Of a stretch of 64,000 bases of DNA, positions 1-8,283 are shown piece after piece (position 1 is the stretch's first letter; every line of letters begins with the position of its first letter). The notes beneath the pieces are model-generated. The model had not been told where the DNA came from. It saw only the letters and a list, made by a program, of their open reading frames with translations, and searched no databases. Where the stretch lies: NCBI RefSeq assembly GCF_014202275.1, contig NZ_JACHGF010000002.1, forward strand, positions 891,920-955,919, in the 5' to 3' direction. The translations under genes were made by a program, and so were the position numbers. This DNA is from Rhabdobacter roseus. Lineage in GTDB: Bacteria; Bacteroidota; Bacteroidia; Cytophagales; Spirosomataceae.

Positions 1-270
1 TTTTTTCTCGCTGATGATTTTGCGTTGCGATCGGTGGATCTCGCGCCGCTTTTGGGAATATTCGTTATAAACGGGCCAAAACTCGGTCGATTGCTCGGGA
101 GTCATGGCCAGCCGGTTGGTGATGATGGCCGTTCGGGCGTCCTGGATGCGTTGCATCTCTTCGCTCGAACGCCGTTGCGCCCAGCCGTCGGTGATCGAAA
201 AAGTTAGCGCCATCAGTACCATCCATAGGAGGCGCTTGGGGTACATAGGGCTTTTTTGAGACGTGTTCAT
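1..270 (-). CDS. Secreted Spy/CpxP-like protein, partial (third gene of an ECF sigma module)
   Basis: Ninety codons are visible from an ATG at 268-270 and the frame runs off the left edge, so the C-terminus is missing. The start carries a signal peptide (basic start, then WMVLMALTFSITDGWAQ). The mature part is charged and helical, with R/E/Q-rich stretches and an LAMTPEQSTEFWPVYNEY segment. LTPEQ-type repeats followed by long helices are typical of periplasmic Spy/CpxP-like proteins, and Bacteroidota often place such a protein beside an ECF sigma factor. It lies 15 bp downstream of the anti-sigma-like gene and is probably co-transcribed with it. The role as an envelope stress sensor is inferred. 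Confidence 0.6.
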   Translation of the reverse strand, partial: MNTSQKSPMYPKRLLWMVLMALTFSITDGWAQRRSSEEMQRIQDARTAIITNRLAMTPEQSTEFWPVYNEYSQKRREIHRSQRKIISEKK

Positions 271-285
271 TTCGCGTACTAAAAT

Positions 286-726
286 TTAGATGGTTTCCGT
301 AAGGGGAAGGGTCTCTATGAGTTGTTGCCGAATAAAGTCGTCATCCAGGCCATCGAGGTAATACAGTAGCGTAGAGTCCGTAGCAAAAGCTTCCTGGACA
401 ACCTGGTGCTCACTGAGATCGAAGTAGCTGATATTCTGCTCCTCGAGGTACTCGATGATGGCCCCGTCACTGATGCCGCTGAGTGGCTCCATCCCGATGG
501 CTTCCTGCCGCTCAGGATACGTAAACCACACCAAAAGGGCGATCACGCTCATGGCGGCAGCCGTGATGAAAGACCGTTGCCATGACCAGTTGAAAACCGG
601 ATTTTTTTCTGGTGTAGCGGGGATGCGGGATTGGACGATCGATGGTAAACGCTCAAAGTACCCTTCGGGGACCTCGAAAGGTACCTCCCGCTTTAAATCT
701 TCGAGCCGTATACGATTGTTATTCAT
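286..726 (-). CDS. Single-pass membrane protein, probable anti-sigma factor
   Basis: This 146-residue protein has a soluble N-terminal part of about 50 residues containing an FEVPEGYFERLP segment, one membrane span near residues 52-68 (FITAAAMSVIALLVWF), and an acidic C-terminal part. The EVPEGYFE-plus-single-helix architecture recurs in Bacteroidota proteins encoded right after ECF sigma factors. It follows the sigma gene by 55 bp on the same strand. It lacks the zinc-binding anti-sigma HxxxCxxC motif, so the anti-sigma role rests on position and topology. Confidence 0.55.
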   Translation of the reverse strand: MNNNRIRLEDLKREVPFEVPEGYFERLPSIVQSRIPATPEKNPVFNWSWQRSFITAAAMSVIALLVWFTYPERQEAIGMEPLSGISDGAIIEYLEEQNISYFDLSEHQVVQEAFATDSTLLYYLDGLDDDFIRQQLIETLPLTETI

Positions 727-781
727 GGTATTAACTTTTTATGCATTAGCTTGGAGTAAGACCCACCCCACCGTCAAAAGT

Positions 782-1324
782 TTAATCGGTACCATTTAAA
801 TAATCTTCAATTTTTTTAGAAGCAAAATGATAGGAAGCTTTCAGCGCTCCTACGGACGTACCCGTCACCTCGGCCATGTCCTCGTACGACATCTCCTCAA
901 AGTACTTCAGGTTAAAAACCAGCCGCTGCTTATCGGGCAGTTTCAGAATGGCTTTTTGCAATTTTAGCTGAATATCGTCCCCGCTCACCAATGGGTCCGA
1001 CGCCAGCTTGTCTCCCAGTTCCTCCTCGATGTCATGAATGGGGACAAAAAAACGACGACGCTTTTTGTTCAAAAAATTGATGGACTCGTTGGTGGCGATG
1101 CGGTACAGCCAGGTATAAAACTGAGAATCACCCCGAAAGCGTTCCAGGGCTTTCCAGGCCTTGATGAATACTTCCTGGGTAATATCATCGGCGTCGTCGT
1201 GGTCGATGACCATCTTCCGGACCAGCCAATACACCTTCTGCTGGTACTTTCGCACCAGTTGATTGAACGCGTTACGACGCGTCTCGGGATTACTATATAA
1301 TTCTAGTAACTCTTCGTCGGACAT
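782..1324 (-). CDS. ECF-type RNA polymerase sigma factor (sigma-70 family)
   Basis: The 180-residue protein has the two-domain ECF layout. Region 2 (about residues 20-90) contains the DADDITQEVFIKAW core and the FRGDSQFYTWLYRIATNESINFLNKKRR segment that contacts the -10 element. Region 4 (about 125-175) contains LPDKQRLVFNLKYFEEMSYEDMAEVTGTSVGALK, the helix-turn-helix for the -35 element. It is the first gene of a three-gene minus-strand unit with an anti-sigma-like membrane protein and a secreted Spy-like protein, which points to an envelope signal. The ATG at 1324 gives the usual family length. Family assignment is firm; the regulon is unknown. Confidence 0.93.
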   Translation of the reverse strand: MSDEELLELYSNPETRRNAFNQLVRKYQQKVYWLVRKMVIDHDDADDITQEVFIKAWKALERFRGDSQFYTWLYRIATNESINFLNKKRRRFFVPIHDIEEELGDKLASDPLVSGDDIQLKLQKAILKLPDKQRLVFNLKYFEEMSYEDMAEVTGTSVGALKASYHFASKKIEDYLNGTD

Positions 1325-1388
1325 TCTTCGCAGGCTAAGCTAGCTAGCAATAGGGCTGGTGAATAGTGGTTTTGAGTAGATGCAGCCC

Positions 1389-1425
1389 AAGGTACCTGGG
1401 CAAAGTACCTTCCTCCAGGTACCTT
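1389..1425. repeat. Inverted repeat built from the GGTACC motif, downstream of transketolase C-subunit
   Basis: AAGGTACCTGG at 1389-1399 is perfectly complementary to CCAGGTACCTT at 1415-1425, with a 15-nt loop that itself contains AAAGTACCTT. It lies just after the stop of the minus-strand transketolase gene and before the convergent side of the sigma module. It could act as a factor-independent stop, but no T-tract follows on either strand, so it is listed as a hairpin only. Confidence 0.5.
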
Positions 1426-1451
1426 GAACTGCTACTCTTCACAGACTGGTT

Positions 1452-2408
1452 TTATTTTTTTCGTTCGATCGCCCGTTTCGCGGCGGCTACTATATCCTTG
1501 GCCGACAGCCCGTATTTTTCCATCAGTTGGGCGGGAGTACCGCTTTCACCAAAGCTATCGTCGACGGCTACGTACTCCTGCGGGGCCAGGTGTTTTTTGA
1601 CCAGTACCTGCGCTACGCTGTCGCCCAGGCCGCCGAGGCGGTTGTGCTCTTCGGCCGTCACTACGCAGCCCGTTTTGGCTACGGATTTCAGAATTGCCTC
1701 CTCGTCCAGGGGCTTGATGGTATGTATGTTAATGATTTCGGCGCTGATGCCTTCGGCTTCCAGCTGCTCACCGGCCTGGATGGCCTCCCACACCAGGTGA
1801 CCCGTCGCAAAAATACTCACATCGGTACCTTCGTTGACCATCCACGCCTTTCCGATCTCAAATTTTTGGTCAGGGTCCGTGAAAATAGGGATTACCGGCC
1901 GACCAAAACGCAGGTACACCGGCCCTTCGTAGTCGGCGATGGCGATGGTAGCGGCCTTGGTCTGGTTATAATCGCACGGATTTATGACGGTCATGCCTGG
2001 TAGCATTTTCATCATGCCAATGTCTTCCAGGATCTGGTGCGTGGCCCCGTCCTCGCCCAGCGTAAGGCCCGCGTGTGAGGCGCAGATCTTCACGTTTTTG
2101 CCCGAATAAGCCACACTTTGCCGGATCTGGTCGTAGACGCGGCCCGTGGCAAAGTTGGCAAAGGTGGTGGCGAAGGGAATTTTGCCGCCGATGGTCAAGC
2201 CCGCCGACAGGCCAATCATGTTGGCCTCGGAGATCCCACACTGGAAAAACCGCTCGGGATTTTCTTTTATAAAAGCGTCCAGTTTCAGGGAGCCTACCAG
2301 GTCGGCGCATAGCGCCACCACGTTGGGGTTTTGCTGGCCCAATACCTGCATGCCCGCGCCAAAGCCGGAACGCGTATCTTTCTTTTCGGTGAAGGTGTAT
2401 TTTTTCAT
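1452..2408 (-). CDS. Transketolase, C-terminal subunit (pyrimidine-binding and C-terminal domains)
   Basis: The 318-residue protein is the C-terminal half of a split thiamine-diphosphate transketolase. The Pyr domain carries the GISEANMIGLSAGL stretch, in which the Glu protonates the ThDP aminopyrimidine, and the HAGLTLGEDGATHQ segment typical of transketolases. The C-terminal Rossmann-like domain spans about residues 190-315. The partner subunit is at 4052-4909, and together they make a complete transketolase of the pentose phosphate pathway. In most genomes with split transketolase the genes are adjacent; here an ATPase/TOPRIM pair lies between. Sugar-specific variants such as apulose-4-phosphate transketolase cannot be excluded from sequence alone. 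Confidence 0.9.
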   Translation of the reverse strand: MKKYTFTEKKDTRSGFGAGMQVLGQQNPNVVALCADLVGSLKLDAFIKENPERFFQCGISEANMIGLSAGLTIGGKIPFATTFANFATGRVYDQIRQSVAYSGKNVKICASHAGLTLGEDGATHQILEDIGMMKMLPGMTVINPCDYNQTKAATIAIADYEGPVYLRFGRPVIPIFTDPDQKFEIGKAWMVNEGTDVSIFATGHLVWEAIQAGEQLEAEGISAEIINIHTIKPLDEEAILKSVAKTGCVVTAEEHNRLGGLGDSVAQVLVKKHLAPQEYVAVDDSFGESGTPAQLMEKYGLSAKDIVAAAKRAIERKK

Positions 2409-2464
2409 TAGGATCGTTATTTTTCTAAATCTAAACTAGTTGATTGCAATTTGTTTTAATTTCT

Positions 2465-3001
2465 TTAAAAAATAAGCCGCACTAGGGCAATTGGGATGGC
2501 GGGCGGCCTGTCGATGGAGAAGCCGTATTTCAACATTCGCGCCGCGAAAATATCCTTTACGCCAATGCCTCGATTTTGTTTTTCTATAAAAATGCTTTTC
2601 AACGTCTGGAAAGGTACTTCTTCTGCCTCGGGTTTATCAAAATCAAACGCTTCTTTTAGCAAAGTACTTAACGTAGTACTATCCGCTAAAAACCAAGCCT
2701 CAATTTTCCTGACGGCTACGACAATCACCCGGTTTTCGGCGCTAGTAATCCGCTCTTTGGTGACGGTGATGCAGGCATCTTCATCCAGATCGGTAAGAAG
2801 AAGTACCTTCTCGGCATCATTGGCCTCTAATAATGCCAACGATTCTTTCAAGTTCTCGGGCAGCAAATTACCACTCCCTTTGATGTCAATAACCGGCTTT
2901 ACACATTCGATTCCCAAACGGCGAAGGAGCTGCTGGAACTTTTCAGATTCGACTATTTTTCGCTCCGTCTTACCTTCACATATAAACCCTACCTTTACCA
3001 T
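2465..3001 (-). CDS. TOPRIM-fold (DUF4276/DUF4435-like) protein, putative nuclease effector
   Basis: The 178-residue protein begins with a TOPRIM-like strand and acidic residue (VGFICEGKTERK, E9), continues with the second acidic cluster LLLTDLDED (D71, D73), and has an IEAWFLAD motif near residues 102-109 typical of the DUF4276/RloB group. Its ATG overlaps the last 7 bp of the upstream ATPase gene, so the two are translationally coupled. AAA ATPase plus TOPRIM pairs occur in OLD-like and PARIS-type anti-phage systems, where the TOPRIM protein is the nuclease. The domain call is fairly firm; the defence role is inferred from the pairing. It ends 56 bp upstream of the transketolase C-subunit. 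Confidence 0.7.
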   Translation of the reverse strand: MVKVGFICEGKTERKIVESEKFQQLLRRLGIECVKPVIDIKGSGNLLPENLKESLALLEANDAEKVLLLTDLDEDACITVTKERITSAENRVIVVAVRKIEAWFLADSTTLSTLLKEAFDFDKPEAEEVPFQTLKSIFIEKQNRGIGVKDIFAARMLKYGFSIDRPPAIPIALVRLIF

Positions 3002-3993
3002 GGAAGCCCCGCCCCAAGCGCATTCGTAAGCCAGGCTTCGTCGGCGCGTAATCCGTAAAAATCTCCCTTCCTGAGTTGCTTAATCTGGGTGGCTCCGTTT
3101 TGCTTGCTCACCAAGATCAACTCTTCTTCTTTGAGCTGCCGCACCAAGGTTTGCGAATGTGTGTTGAGCCAGATATAATGCCCTTGCTCTTCGCACTTAG
3201 CCCGAAATAGCTCCACGAAGGTTTCGATGACGTAGGGCGTAAGGCCGTTTTCGGGCTCCTCGATGCATAAAAACTGCGGCTCGTCGGACTGCAATACGAC
3301 CGTTAGCAAGCAGAGAATGTTATAAGTACCATCGGAGATCAAATTCCGGCTGAAGGGTTTATTCGATCCTTTTTCGTACAGCAAAAGTGTATCGGTACCG
3401 CCGATATTATCCGAATGAATCTCGATGTGTTCAAACTCCGGAATCAGGAGCCGCAGGTACTCTACGATTTCCTCCCGTTTCGTCTCATCTTGTAAAAGGC
3501 GCTTAAGTACCTTTTCGAGGTTAGAACCATCTAATGATAAGCCGATATCATCTTTATAATGTAACTTTAACTCTTTCTTATTACCAATAAAAATTCTTGA
3601 AAAGTTTTTAATCCAAAAATTATTAATATTACTATGCGCTACATTATGTAAGTCATGATCTTTACCCAACCTTGCTCCTACAGTTAATTTATTTTCAAAA
3701 TTATATGAGGCAATAAAAGAGCCAACTGGATCAAGTGTTAGGGTGATTTCGATTTCAGCATGAGAGTATCCCCTGGATAGTAGATCCTCTTTACTACCGA
3801 ATATCCTATAAAATTGCTCAAAGGGCTCAGCTTTATACGAAATTGGCAAAAAGGCATTAAACTCCAACGCCTCAAAAATATTCGATTTCCCCGACGCATT
3901 AGCCCCAACGAAAACCGTAAAGGGGTTGGGCTCGACGATTTCGAGGTCGACGAGGGATTTGAAATTTTTGATATGGAGTTTTTGGATCTTCAT
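2995..3993 (-). CDS. AAA family ATPase (OLD/RecF/SMC-type), partner of the TOPRIM protein
   Basis: About 332 residues from the ATG at 3993; a TTG at 4002 is a less likely start. It begins like RecF/OLD ATPases (KLHIKNFKSLVDLEIV), has Walker A GANASGKSN near residues 30-39, a signature-like RNLISDGTYNILCLL, Walker B FLCIEEPENG, and an H-loop NTHSQT, so it should bind ATP as an ABC-type dimer. The middle (roughly 3530-3780) is clearly richer in A+T than the flanking genes, a hint of foreign origin. It overlaps the downstream TOPRIM gene by 7 bp and sits between the halves of a transketolase. Function as a sensor in a two-gene defence system is inferred. Confidence 0.8.
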   Translation of the reverse strand: MKIQKLHIKNFKSLVDLEIVEPNPFTVFVGANASGKSNIFEALEFNAFLPISYKAEPFEQFYRIFGSKEDLLSRGYSHAEIEITLTLDPVGSFIASYNFENKLTVGARLGKDHDLHNVAHSNINNFWIKNFSRIFIGNKKELKLHYKDDIGLSLDGSNLEKVLKRLLQDETKREEIVEYLRLLIPEFEHIEIHSDNIGGTDTLLLYEKGSNKPFSRNLISDGTYNILCLLTVVLQSDEPQFLCIEEPENGLTPYVIETFVELFRAKCEEQGHYIWLNTHSQTLVRQLKEEELILVSKQNGATQIKQLRKGDFYGLRADEAWLTNALGAGLPW

Positions 3994-4051
3994 ACGAAGC
4001 AAACAACCTGACGGGCTTAGTCTGCAAGCGCCGTCAGGTTTATATTATGGC

Positions 4052-4909
4052 TCAATAATCGCCTAGGGATTCTTCCAGTTGGTCCAAAGCGGCGGCGAGT
4101 TGCTCGTCGTTGGGCGCTACGCCGTGCCACTTGTGGCTGCCCATCATGAAGTCGACGCCGTAGCCCATGCCCGTGTGCAAAAGTACCATCACCGGCTTGC
4201 CGTGGCCCGATTTGCCCTTGGCTTCGGCCAGGCCTTTCACCACGGCCGCCATGTCGTTGCCCTGCTCAATGTCCATCACCTCCCAGCCGAAGGCCTCGTA
4301 CTTGGCGCGCAGGTCGCGGTTGTCCATGACTTTCACGGTGGGGCCGTCGATCTGCTGGCCGTTTAGGTCAATGAAGGCAATGAGGTTATCTACCTTGTGG
4401 TGGGGAGCAAAAGTAGCCGCTTCCCAAACCTGTCCCTCCTGCTGCTCGCCGTCGCCCATGAGGCAATATACCTTGTGGTCGTCGTCGTTGAGGCGTTTGG
4501 CCAGGGCCGCGCCCAGCGCTACCGACATCCCCTGGCCCAGCGAGCCCGACGCGATGCGGATACCGGGCAGGCCTTCGTGGGTAGTAGGATGGCCCTGCAG
4601 GCGGGAGTCGAGCTTACGGAAGGTAGCCATCTCCGAAACGGGAAAGTACCCCTTACGGGCCAATACGCTGTACCATACGGGCGAAATGTGGCCGTTGGAT
4701 AAAAAGAAAAGATCCTCGCCGGCGCCGTCCATGTCAAACACGGCTTCCTCGTCTTGCTCATTGAGCGTCATTTGGTGGAAGTAAAGCGCTACCAGCAGAT
4801 CCGTGCAACCCAAAGAACCGCCGGGGTGGCCCGACTGGCAACCGTGTACCATGCGTACGATGTCGCGACGTACCTGTGAGGCTATTTTTTCCAGTTGATC
4901 AATTTCCAT
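4052..4909 (-). CDS. Transketolase, N-terminal subunit (ThDP pyrophosphate-binding domain)
   Basis: The 285-residue protein is the PP-binding half of a split transketolase. Visible landmarks are SGHPGGSLG near residue 26, a GHPTT stretch, IASGSLGQGMSVALGAALAKR, and the ThDP/Mg motif GDGEQQEGQVWEA followed by the metal-ligand Asn in DLNGQQIDG. It should combine with the subunit at 1452-2408 to move two-carbon ketol units in the non-oxidative pentose phosphate pathway. The ATPase gene begins 58 bp downstream of its stop, so the four genes may be one transcript. Start ATG at 4909 gives the usual subunit length. Confidence 0.9.
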   Translation of the reverse strand: MEIDQLEKIASQVRRDIVRMVHGCQSGHPGGSLGCTDLLVALYFHQMTLNEQDEEAVFDMDGAGEDLFFLSNGHISPVWYSVLARKGYFPVSEMATFRKLDSRLQGHPTTHEGLPGIRIASGSLGQGMSVALGAALAKRLNDDDHKVYCLMGDGEQQEGQVWEAATFAPHHKVDNLIAFIDLNGQQIDGPTVKVMDNRDLRAKYEAFGWEVMDIEQGNDMAAVVKGLAEAKGKSGHGKPVMVLLHTGMGYGVDFMMGSHKWHGVAPNDEQLAAALDQLEESLGDY

Positions 4910-5004
4910 AATGTTGAAAGGTGTTGGGCCTCGGCAGCTTCACCGGGGCCGGTGGTTAAGTAAAGAATTAAGGTGCTTCAAACCAGCTACTGGTTTGCGA
5001 AAAG

Positions 5005-5457
5005 CTAGGTAGTCAAAAATTGTTCGACGTGATTTTTGGTATCTACTTTCTGAATAATTTGCTCGATAACACCCGCTTCATCGATGACGAAAGTCGTGCG
5101 GGCGATGCCCATGTAGGTGCGGCCGTACATGTTTTTTTCCACCCACACGCCGTAGGCTTCTACCAGACGGTGGTCGGTGTCGGCCAGGAGCGGAAAGGGC
5201 AGTTCATATTTTTTGATAAACTTCTGGTGGGATTTTTCGCTATCCACACTCACGCCCAGCACGGCATAGCCCTGCTCCAGCAGCGTGTGGTAGTTGTCGC
5301 GCAGGTTACAGGCCTGGGCGGTGCAGCCGGGAGTATCATCTTTGGGATAAAAGTACATCACCAGCTTTTTGCCCTTAAAATCAGACAGCTTTACGACGTT
5401 CCCGTCCTGATCGGGTACTTCGAAGGCCGGAGCCAGATCACCAACTTGAAGTGCCAT
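5005..5457 (-). CDS. bcp: Thioredoxin-dependent thiol peroxidase (Bcp/PrxQ-type peroxiredoxin)
   Basis: The 150-residue protein has the PrxQ/Bcp layout: an N-terminal GDLAPAFEVPDQDG stretch and the active site YPKDDTPGCTAQAC, with peroxidatic Cys45 and resolving Cys50 five residues later, the arrangement of atypical 2-Cys Bcp enzymes. It should reduce hydroperoxides in the cytoplasm using thioredoxin. It starts 5 bp before the stop side of the upstream minus-strand M23 peptidase gene (stop near 5463), so both probably share a transcript. Length matches the family. Confidence 0.93.
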   Translation of the reverse strand: MALQVGDLAPAFEVPDQDGNVVKLSDFKGKKLVMYFYPKDDTPGCTAQACNLRDNYHTLLEQGYAVLGVSVDSEKSHQKFIKKYELPFPLLADTDHRLVEAYGVWVEKNMYGRTYMGIARTTFVIDEAGVIEQIIQKVDTKNHVEQFLTT

Positions 5458-5462
5458 GCGTG

Positions 5463-7430
5463 TTATCGTTTTTTTCGGGTTGGGGGTTTTGCTACCACAT
5501 CCTTGATTGGAACCCGCAAGATAGTACTATTTCCGGCCTTATCCGTGACTTCGAGCGTTAATTCACCTTCAAACGGCGCGTTTTCGTCCCGCTTTTCCGA
5601 CCAGAGGTAGCGCTGTTTGTATTCATAATTCATCAGTACCCATTCGTCATTCACAAGGGCTTTGAAGGAGTCGATTCCGGACATGTCATCGCGGATATAA
5701 GCCCTAATGCGGTTTTTGCTGTGCTCGAGCAGTTGAATGCGGGGTGGCAGAGTGTCCGTTTGCACGATGAAAGTACCTAGCTCGCGCGTACGGAACGTGA
5801 TGCGGTCGCCGTCCCAGGTACCTCCCAGGAAGTTATAACCGCCCTTGTTGTAGCGGTACACGGCCGTGCGGGCTTTGTTGGCAAAGGTACCCTCGGGCTG
5901 GTAGGTTACCTGCACGAAGTGACGCAGCGCCGTAAAGGGATCGTTGATCGTGAGGGCGTTATAGTTTTGGCGGAGGACCAGGTAGAGAGTATCGAAGAGG
6001 CTGGTGGAATCAAAGCGGATCGTCCAGCGGTCAGACTGGTAGGTAGCCGCCTGCCCGGCGGCAATGCGGGCCTGGTAGTGCAGCGGCTGTACTTTGTTAC
6101 CTACCTGCACCGAGTCGGGCAGGTACTGCCGCAGGTCAGCCAGGAATATGGCCGCTCCCTGGTGGTAATAGGCCGGGGAAGCCTGCACCCGGCGACGATC
6201 GGTAAAGAAAGTAGCGAAGGGCTCCGCGCTCAGGTACTTTTGGGCCGTTACTTTTAAGACATTTTGCTCGCCTTGGGCTACTACCCAGTCGGGATTCGTT
6301 TCCGCGGTTTCGGGGGTACTTGTAGCCGGTACTTCGGTTTCGCCCCGAATGGTAAAGTACAGGGTGGACGAATTTTCGAAGCTGTCGAAAATCTTCACCC
6401 GCACCTCGTGGCGCAGGGTATCGTTGATTTGCAGCTTGCCGCGGTACTCGTCGGTATGAAACAAATCAAAAACGTTGCCCACGGGATTGTAGCAGCGATA
6501 AAAGCGACTGCCGGTTTCCTGCTCGGTGCGGTAGTCGATGAGGTTGTTGTAGTCGCGGGTGATGCTACTGGGAAACTGCTCCATGTTGAACGAAAACACC
6601 TCTTTGCCGTCCAGGGTTACTTCAATGCAATGCAACCCGTACCGAAAGCCGGTACCCGTCATGAAGTCGTAGGCCTGGAGCTCTAGCCCCACTTCGCCCG
6701 TGGCCCGAACGGGCTGGCTGATGCGGTAGCTGCCGTCGCTCTGCCGCACGGGCTTGAAGACCTGCCGTTCAAACTGCCCATTGACTCTACTTTCCAGCGA
6801 CATGGGCCGCAGGGCCAGGTTTACGAAGCCCGGAGCCGTTTGATCCTTTATTTCGCTAAATCCAAAATACAGCGGGTTGAGGTAGTTGTCGCGGCTGTCG
6901 CGGATTTCAAAGTGCAGGTGCGGCCCGGCCGAGCCGCCTGTGTTGCCCGAGAGCGCGATCACGTCTCCTTTCTTAAAGGTAAGCTGGCCCGGTGCCGGGT
7001 ACAAATCGACGTAGAACGACTGCTTCTGGTACTGCTCGGCACGGACGTAGGCCGCCAGCGAGTCACTGAACGTTTTGAGGTGGCCGTACACGGTGGTGAG
7101 GCCGTTGGGGTGGCGTAGAAAAATGACATTGCCGTAGCCGGTACCCTGCACGGCGACTTTGTACACGTAGCCGTCGGCGGCGGCGTATACGGGCAGCCCT
7201 TCCCGCTGCTGGGTACGGATGTCCAGCCCGCCGTGGTAGTGGTTGGTGCGCAGGTCGCCCAGTACCCCCGCCAGGGAGTTGGCCAGGCCCGGCCGGATCG
7301 GAAACAGAAAGTACCCCTTGGGATAATCTCCCTTCGGAAACGTTTGCTTTTGGGCCTCCGCCCGAACCAAACAAAGAATTAAAACCAGCGCCGGAACGAT
7401 CCGGCGGGCGCAGACGGGGATATAACGCAT
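5463..7430 (-). CDS. Secreted M23-family zinc metallopeptidase (peptidoglycan hydrolase-like) with long C-terminal region
   Basis: The 655-residue protein has a signal peptide (cleavage likely after RAEAQ, residue 27). The M23/LytM domain lies at about residues 60-190: HYHGGLD supplies zinc ligands H66 and D70, and HLHFEIRD supplies H171 and H173. All four ligands are present, so catalysis on peptidoglycan cross-bridges is plausible. The remaining 450 residues look beta-rich and Ig-like, ending in a basic tail (TRKKR); their role is unknown. It is followed by the bcp gene after 5 bp and preceded by the FAH-family gene after about 36 bp. Confidence 0.88.
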   Translation of the reverse strand: MRYIPVCARRIVPALVLILCLVRAEAQKQTFPKGDYPKGYFLFPIRPGLANSLAGVLGDLRTNHYHGGLDIRTQQREGLPVYAAADGYVYKVAVQGTGYGNVIFLRHPNGLTTVYGHLKTFSDSLAAYVRAEQYQKQSFYVDLYPAPGQLTFKKGDVIALSGNTGGSAGPHLHFEIRDSRDNYLNPLYFGFSEIKDQTAPGFVNLALRPMSLESRVNGQFERQVFKPVRQSDGSYRISQPVRATGEVGLELQAYDFMTGTGFRYGLHCIEVTLDGKEVFSFNMEQFPSSITRDYNNLIDYRTEQETGSRFYRCYNPVGNVFDLFHTDEYRGKLQINDTLRHEVRVKIFDSFENSSTLYFTIRGETEVPATSTPETAETNPDWVVAQGEQNVLKVTAQKYLSAEPFATFFTDRRRVQASPAYYHQGAAIFLADLRQYLPDSVQVGNKVQPLHYQARIAAGQAATYQSDRWTIRFDSTSLFDTLYLVLRQNYNALTINDPFTALRHFVQVTYQPEGTFANKARTAVYRYNKGGYNFLGGTWDGDRITFRTRELGTFIVQTDTLPPRIQLLEHSKNRIRAYIRDDMSGIDSFKALVNDEWVLMNYEYKQRYLWSEKRDENAPFEGELTLEVTDKAGNSTILRVPIKDVVAKPPTRKKR

Positions 7431-7466
7431 TAATTGGATTTCGCTTACGAGCCACTACTCACTTTC

Positions 7467-8078
7467 CTACTTCACGTCCAGTTCCAGCATGGGTTTACCC
7501 TCGATGCTGGCCGTCAGGTGATCTCCAGCCTGCACGGCGGCTACGCCTTTGGGGGTACCTGTAAAAATCAGATCCCCGACTTTCAGCGTAAAGTACTGGG
7601 AAACAAACGAAATGAGGTAGTCGATTGGGTACAGCATCATGGATGTATTGCCTTCCTGCCGGGTTTCGCCGTTGACCTGCAAGCTAAAATTCAGATTTTG
7701 CAGATCCGGGAAGTCCGCCTTGGCTACAAAATTCGAAACGGGAGCCGAGCCGTTAAACGCCTTCGCCAGCTCCCAGGGCAAGCCTTTGGCTTTCAGCTTT
7801 GCCTGCACGTCCCGCGCCGTAAAGTCGATCCCAATTCCGACTTCGTCGTAGTACTTATGGGCAAATTTTTCCTCAATGTATTTTCCCATTTTACTGATCT
7901 TTACCACGACCTCCACCTCGTGGTGTATGTCCTCAGAAAACTCCGGGTAGTAGAAATCCTCACCGGGCCGCAGCAGGGCCGTGTCGGGCTTCATGAATAT
8001 GACTGGGGCGTCAGGACGCTCGTTATTAAGTTCCTGAATGTGTTCGGCGTAGTTACGGCCAACGCAAATGATTTTCAT
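7467..8078 (-). CDS. Fumarylacetoacetate hydrolase (FAH) family protein
   Basis: The start was set at the ATG at 8078, where MKIICVGRNYAEHI matches the usual N-terminus; 15 further codons upstream do not look like the family. The 203-residue protein has the FAH core: the PVIFMKPDTALL stretch, acidic metal ligands in HHEVEVVVKI, GIDFTARDVQ, and the late IFTGTPKGVAAVQAGD segment. Members hydrolyse or decarboxylate acylpyruvate-type compounds (FAHD1, acylpyruvase, oxaloacetate decarboxylase). The exact substrate cannot be read here. Confidence 0.9.
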   Translation of the reverse strand: MKIICVGRNYAEHIQELNNERPDAPVIFMKPDTALLRPGEDFYYPEFSEDIHHEVEVVVKISKMGKYIEEKFAHKYYDEVGIGIDFTARDVQAKLKAKGLPWELAKAFNGSAPVSNFVAKADFPDLQNLNFSLQVNGETRQEGNTSMMLYPIDYLISFVSQYFTLKVGDLIFTGTPKGVAAVQAGDHLTASIEGKPMLELDVK

Positions 8079-8283
8079 TTTGGTACGAATCGACGTTCGA
8101 AATACAACTATACGTTTTAACAACCTTGGCCTTTACCCCTAGGTTTGGACAAAACTAATGACGATTGGGCACAGTGGCATACAAATTGACTGATTTTTTA
8201 GCCGAAGCCCGCCTTTAAGTAGGATATACAGAACTACCAGGCGGCGCTCATTCACGGATTCACTCACAATATTGTTCAAGAAA

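Noticed and set aside
25..207. 60-residue plus-strand frame at the left edge
   Set aside because: It is antisense to the partial Spy-like gene, which has a signal peptide and fits the sigma module; the plus-strand frame has no family features.
1452..4909. Split transketolase considered as apulose-4-phosphate transketolase (AptAB) of the apiose pathway
   Set aside because: It lies more than 30 kb from the apionate block and looks like ordinary split transketolase; the possibility is only noted.
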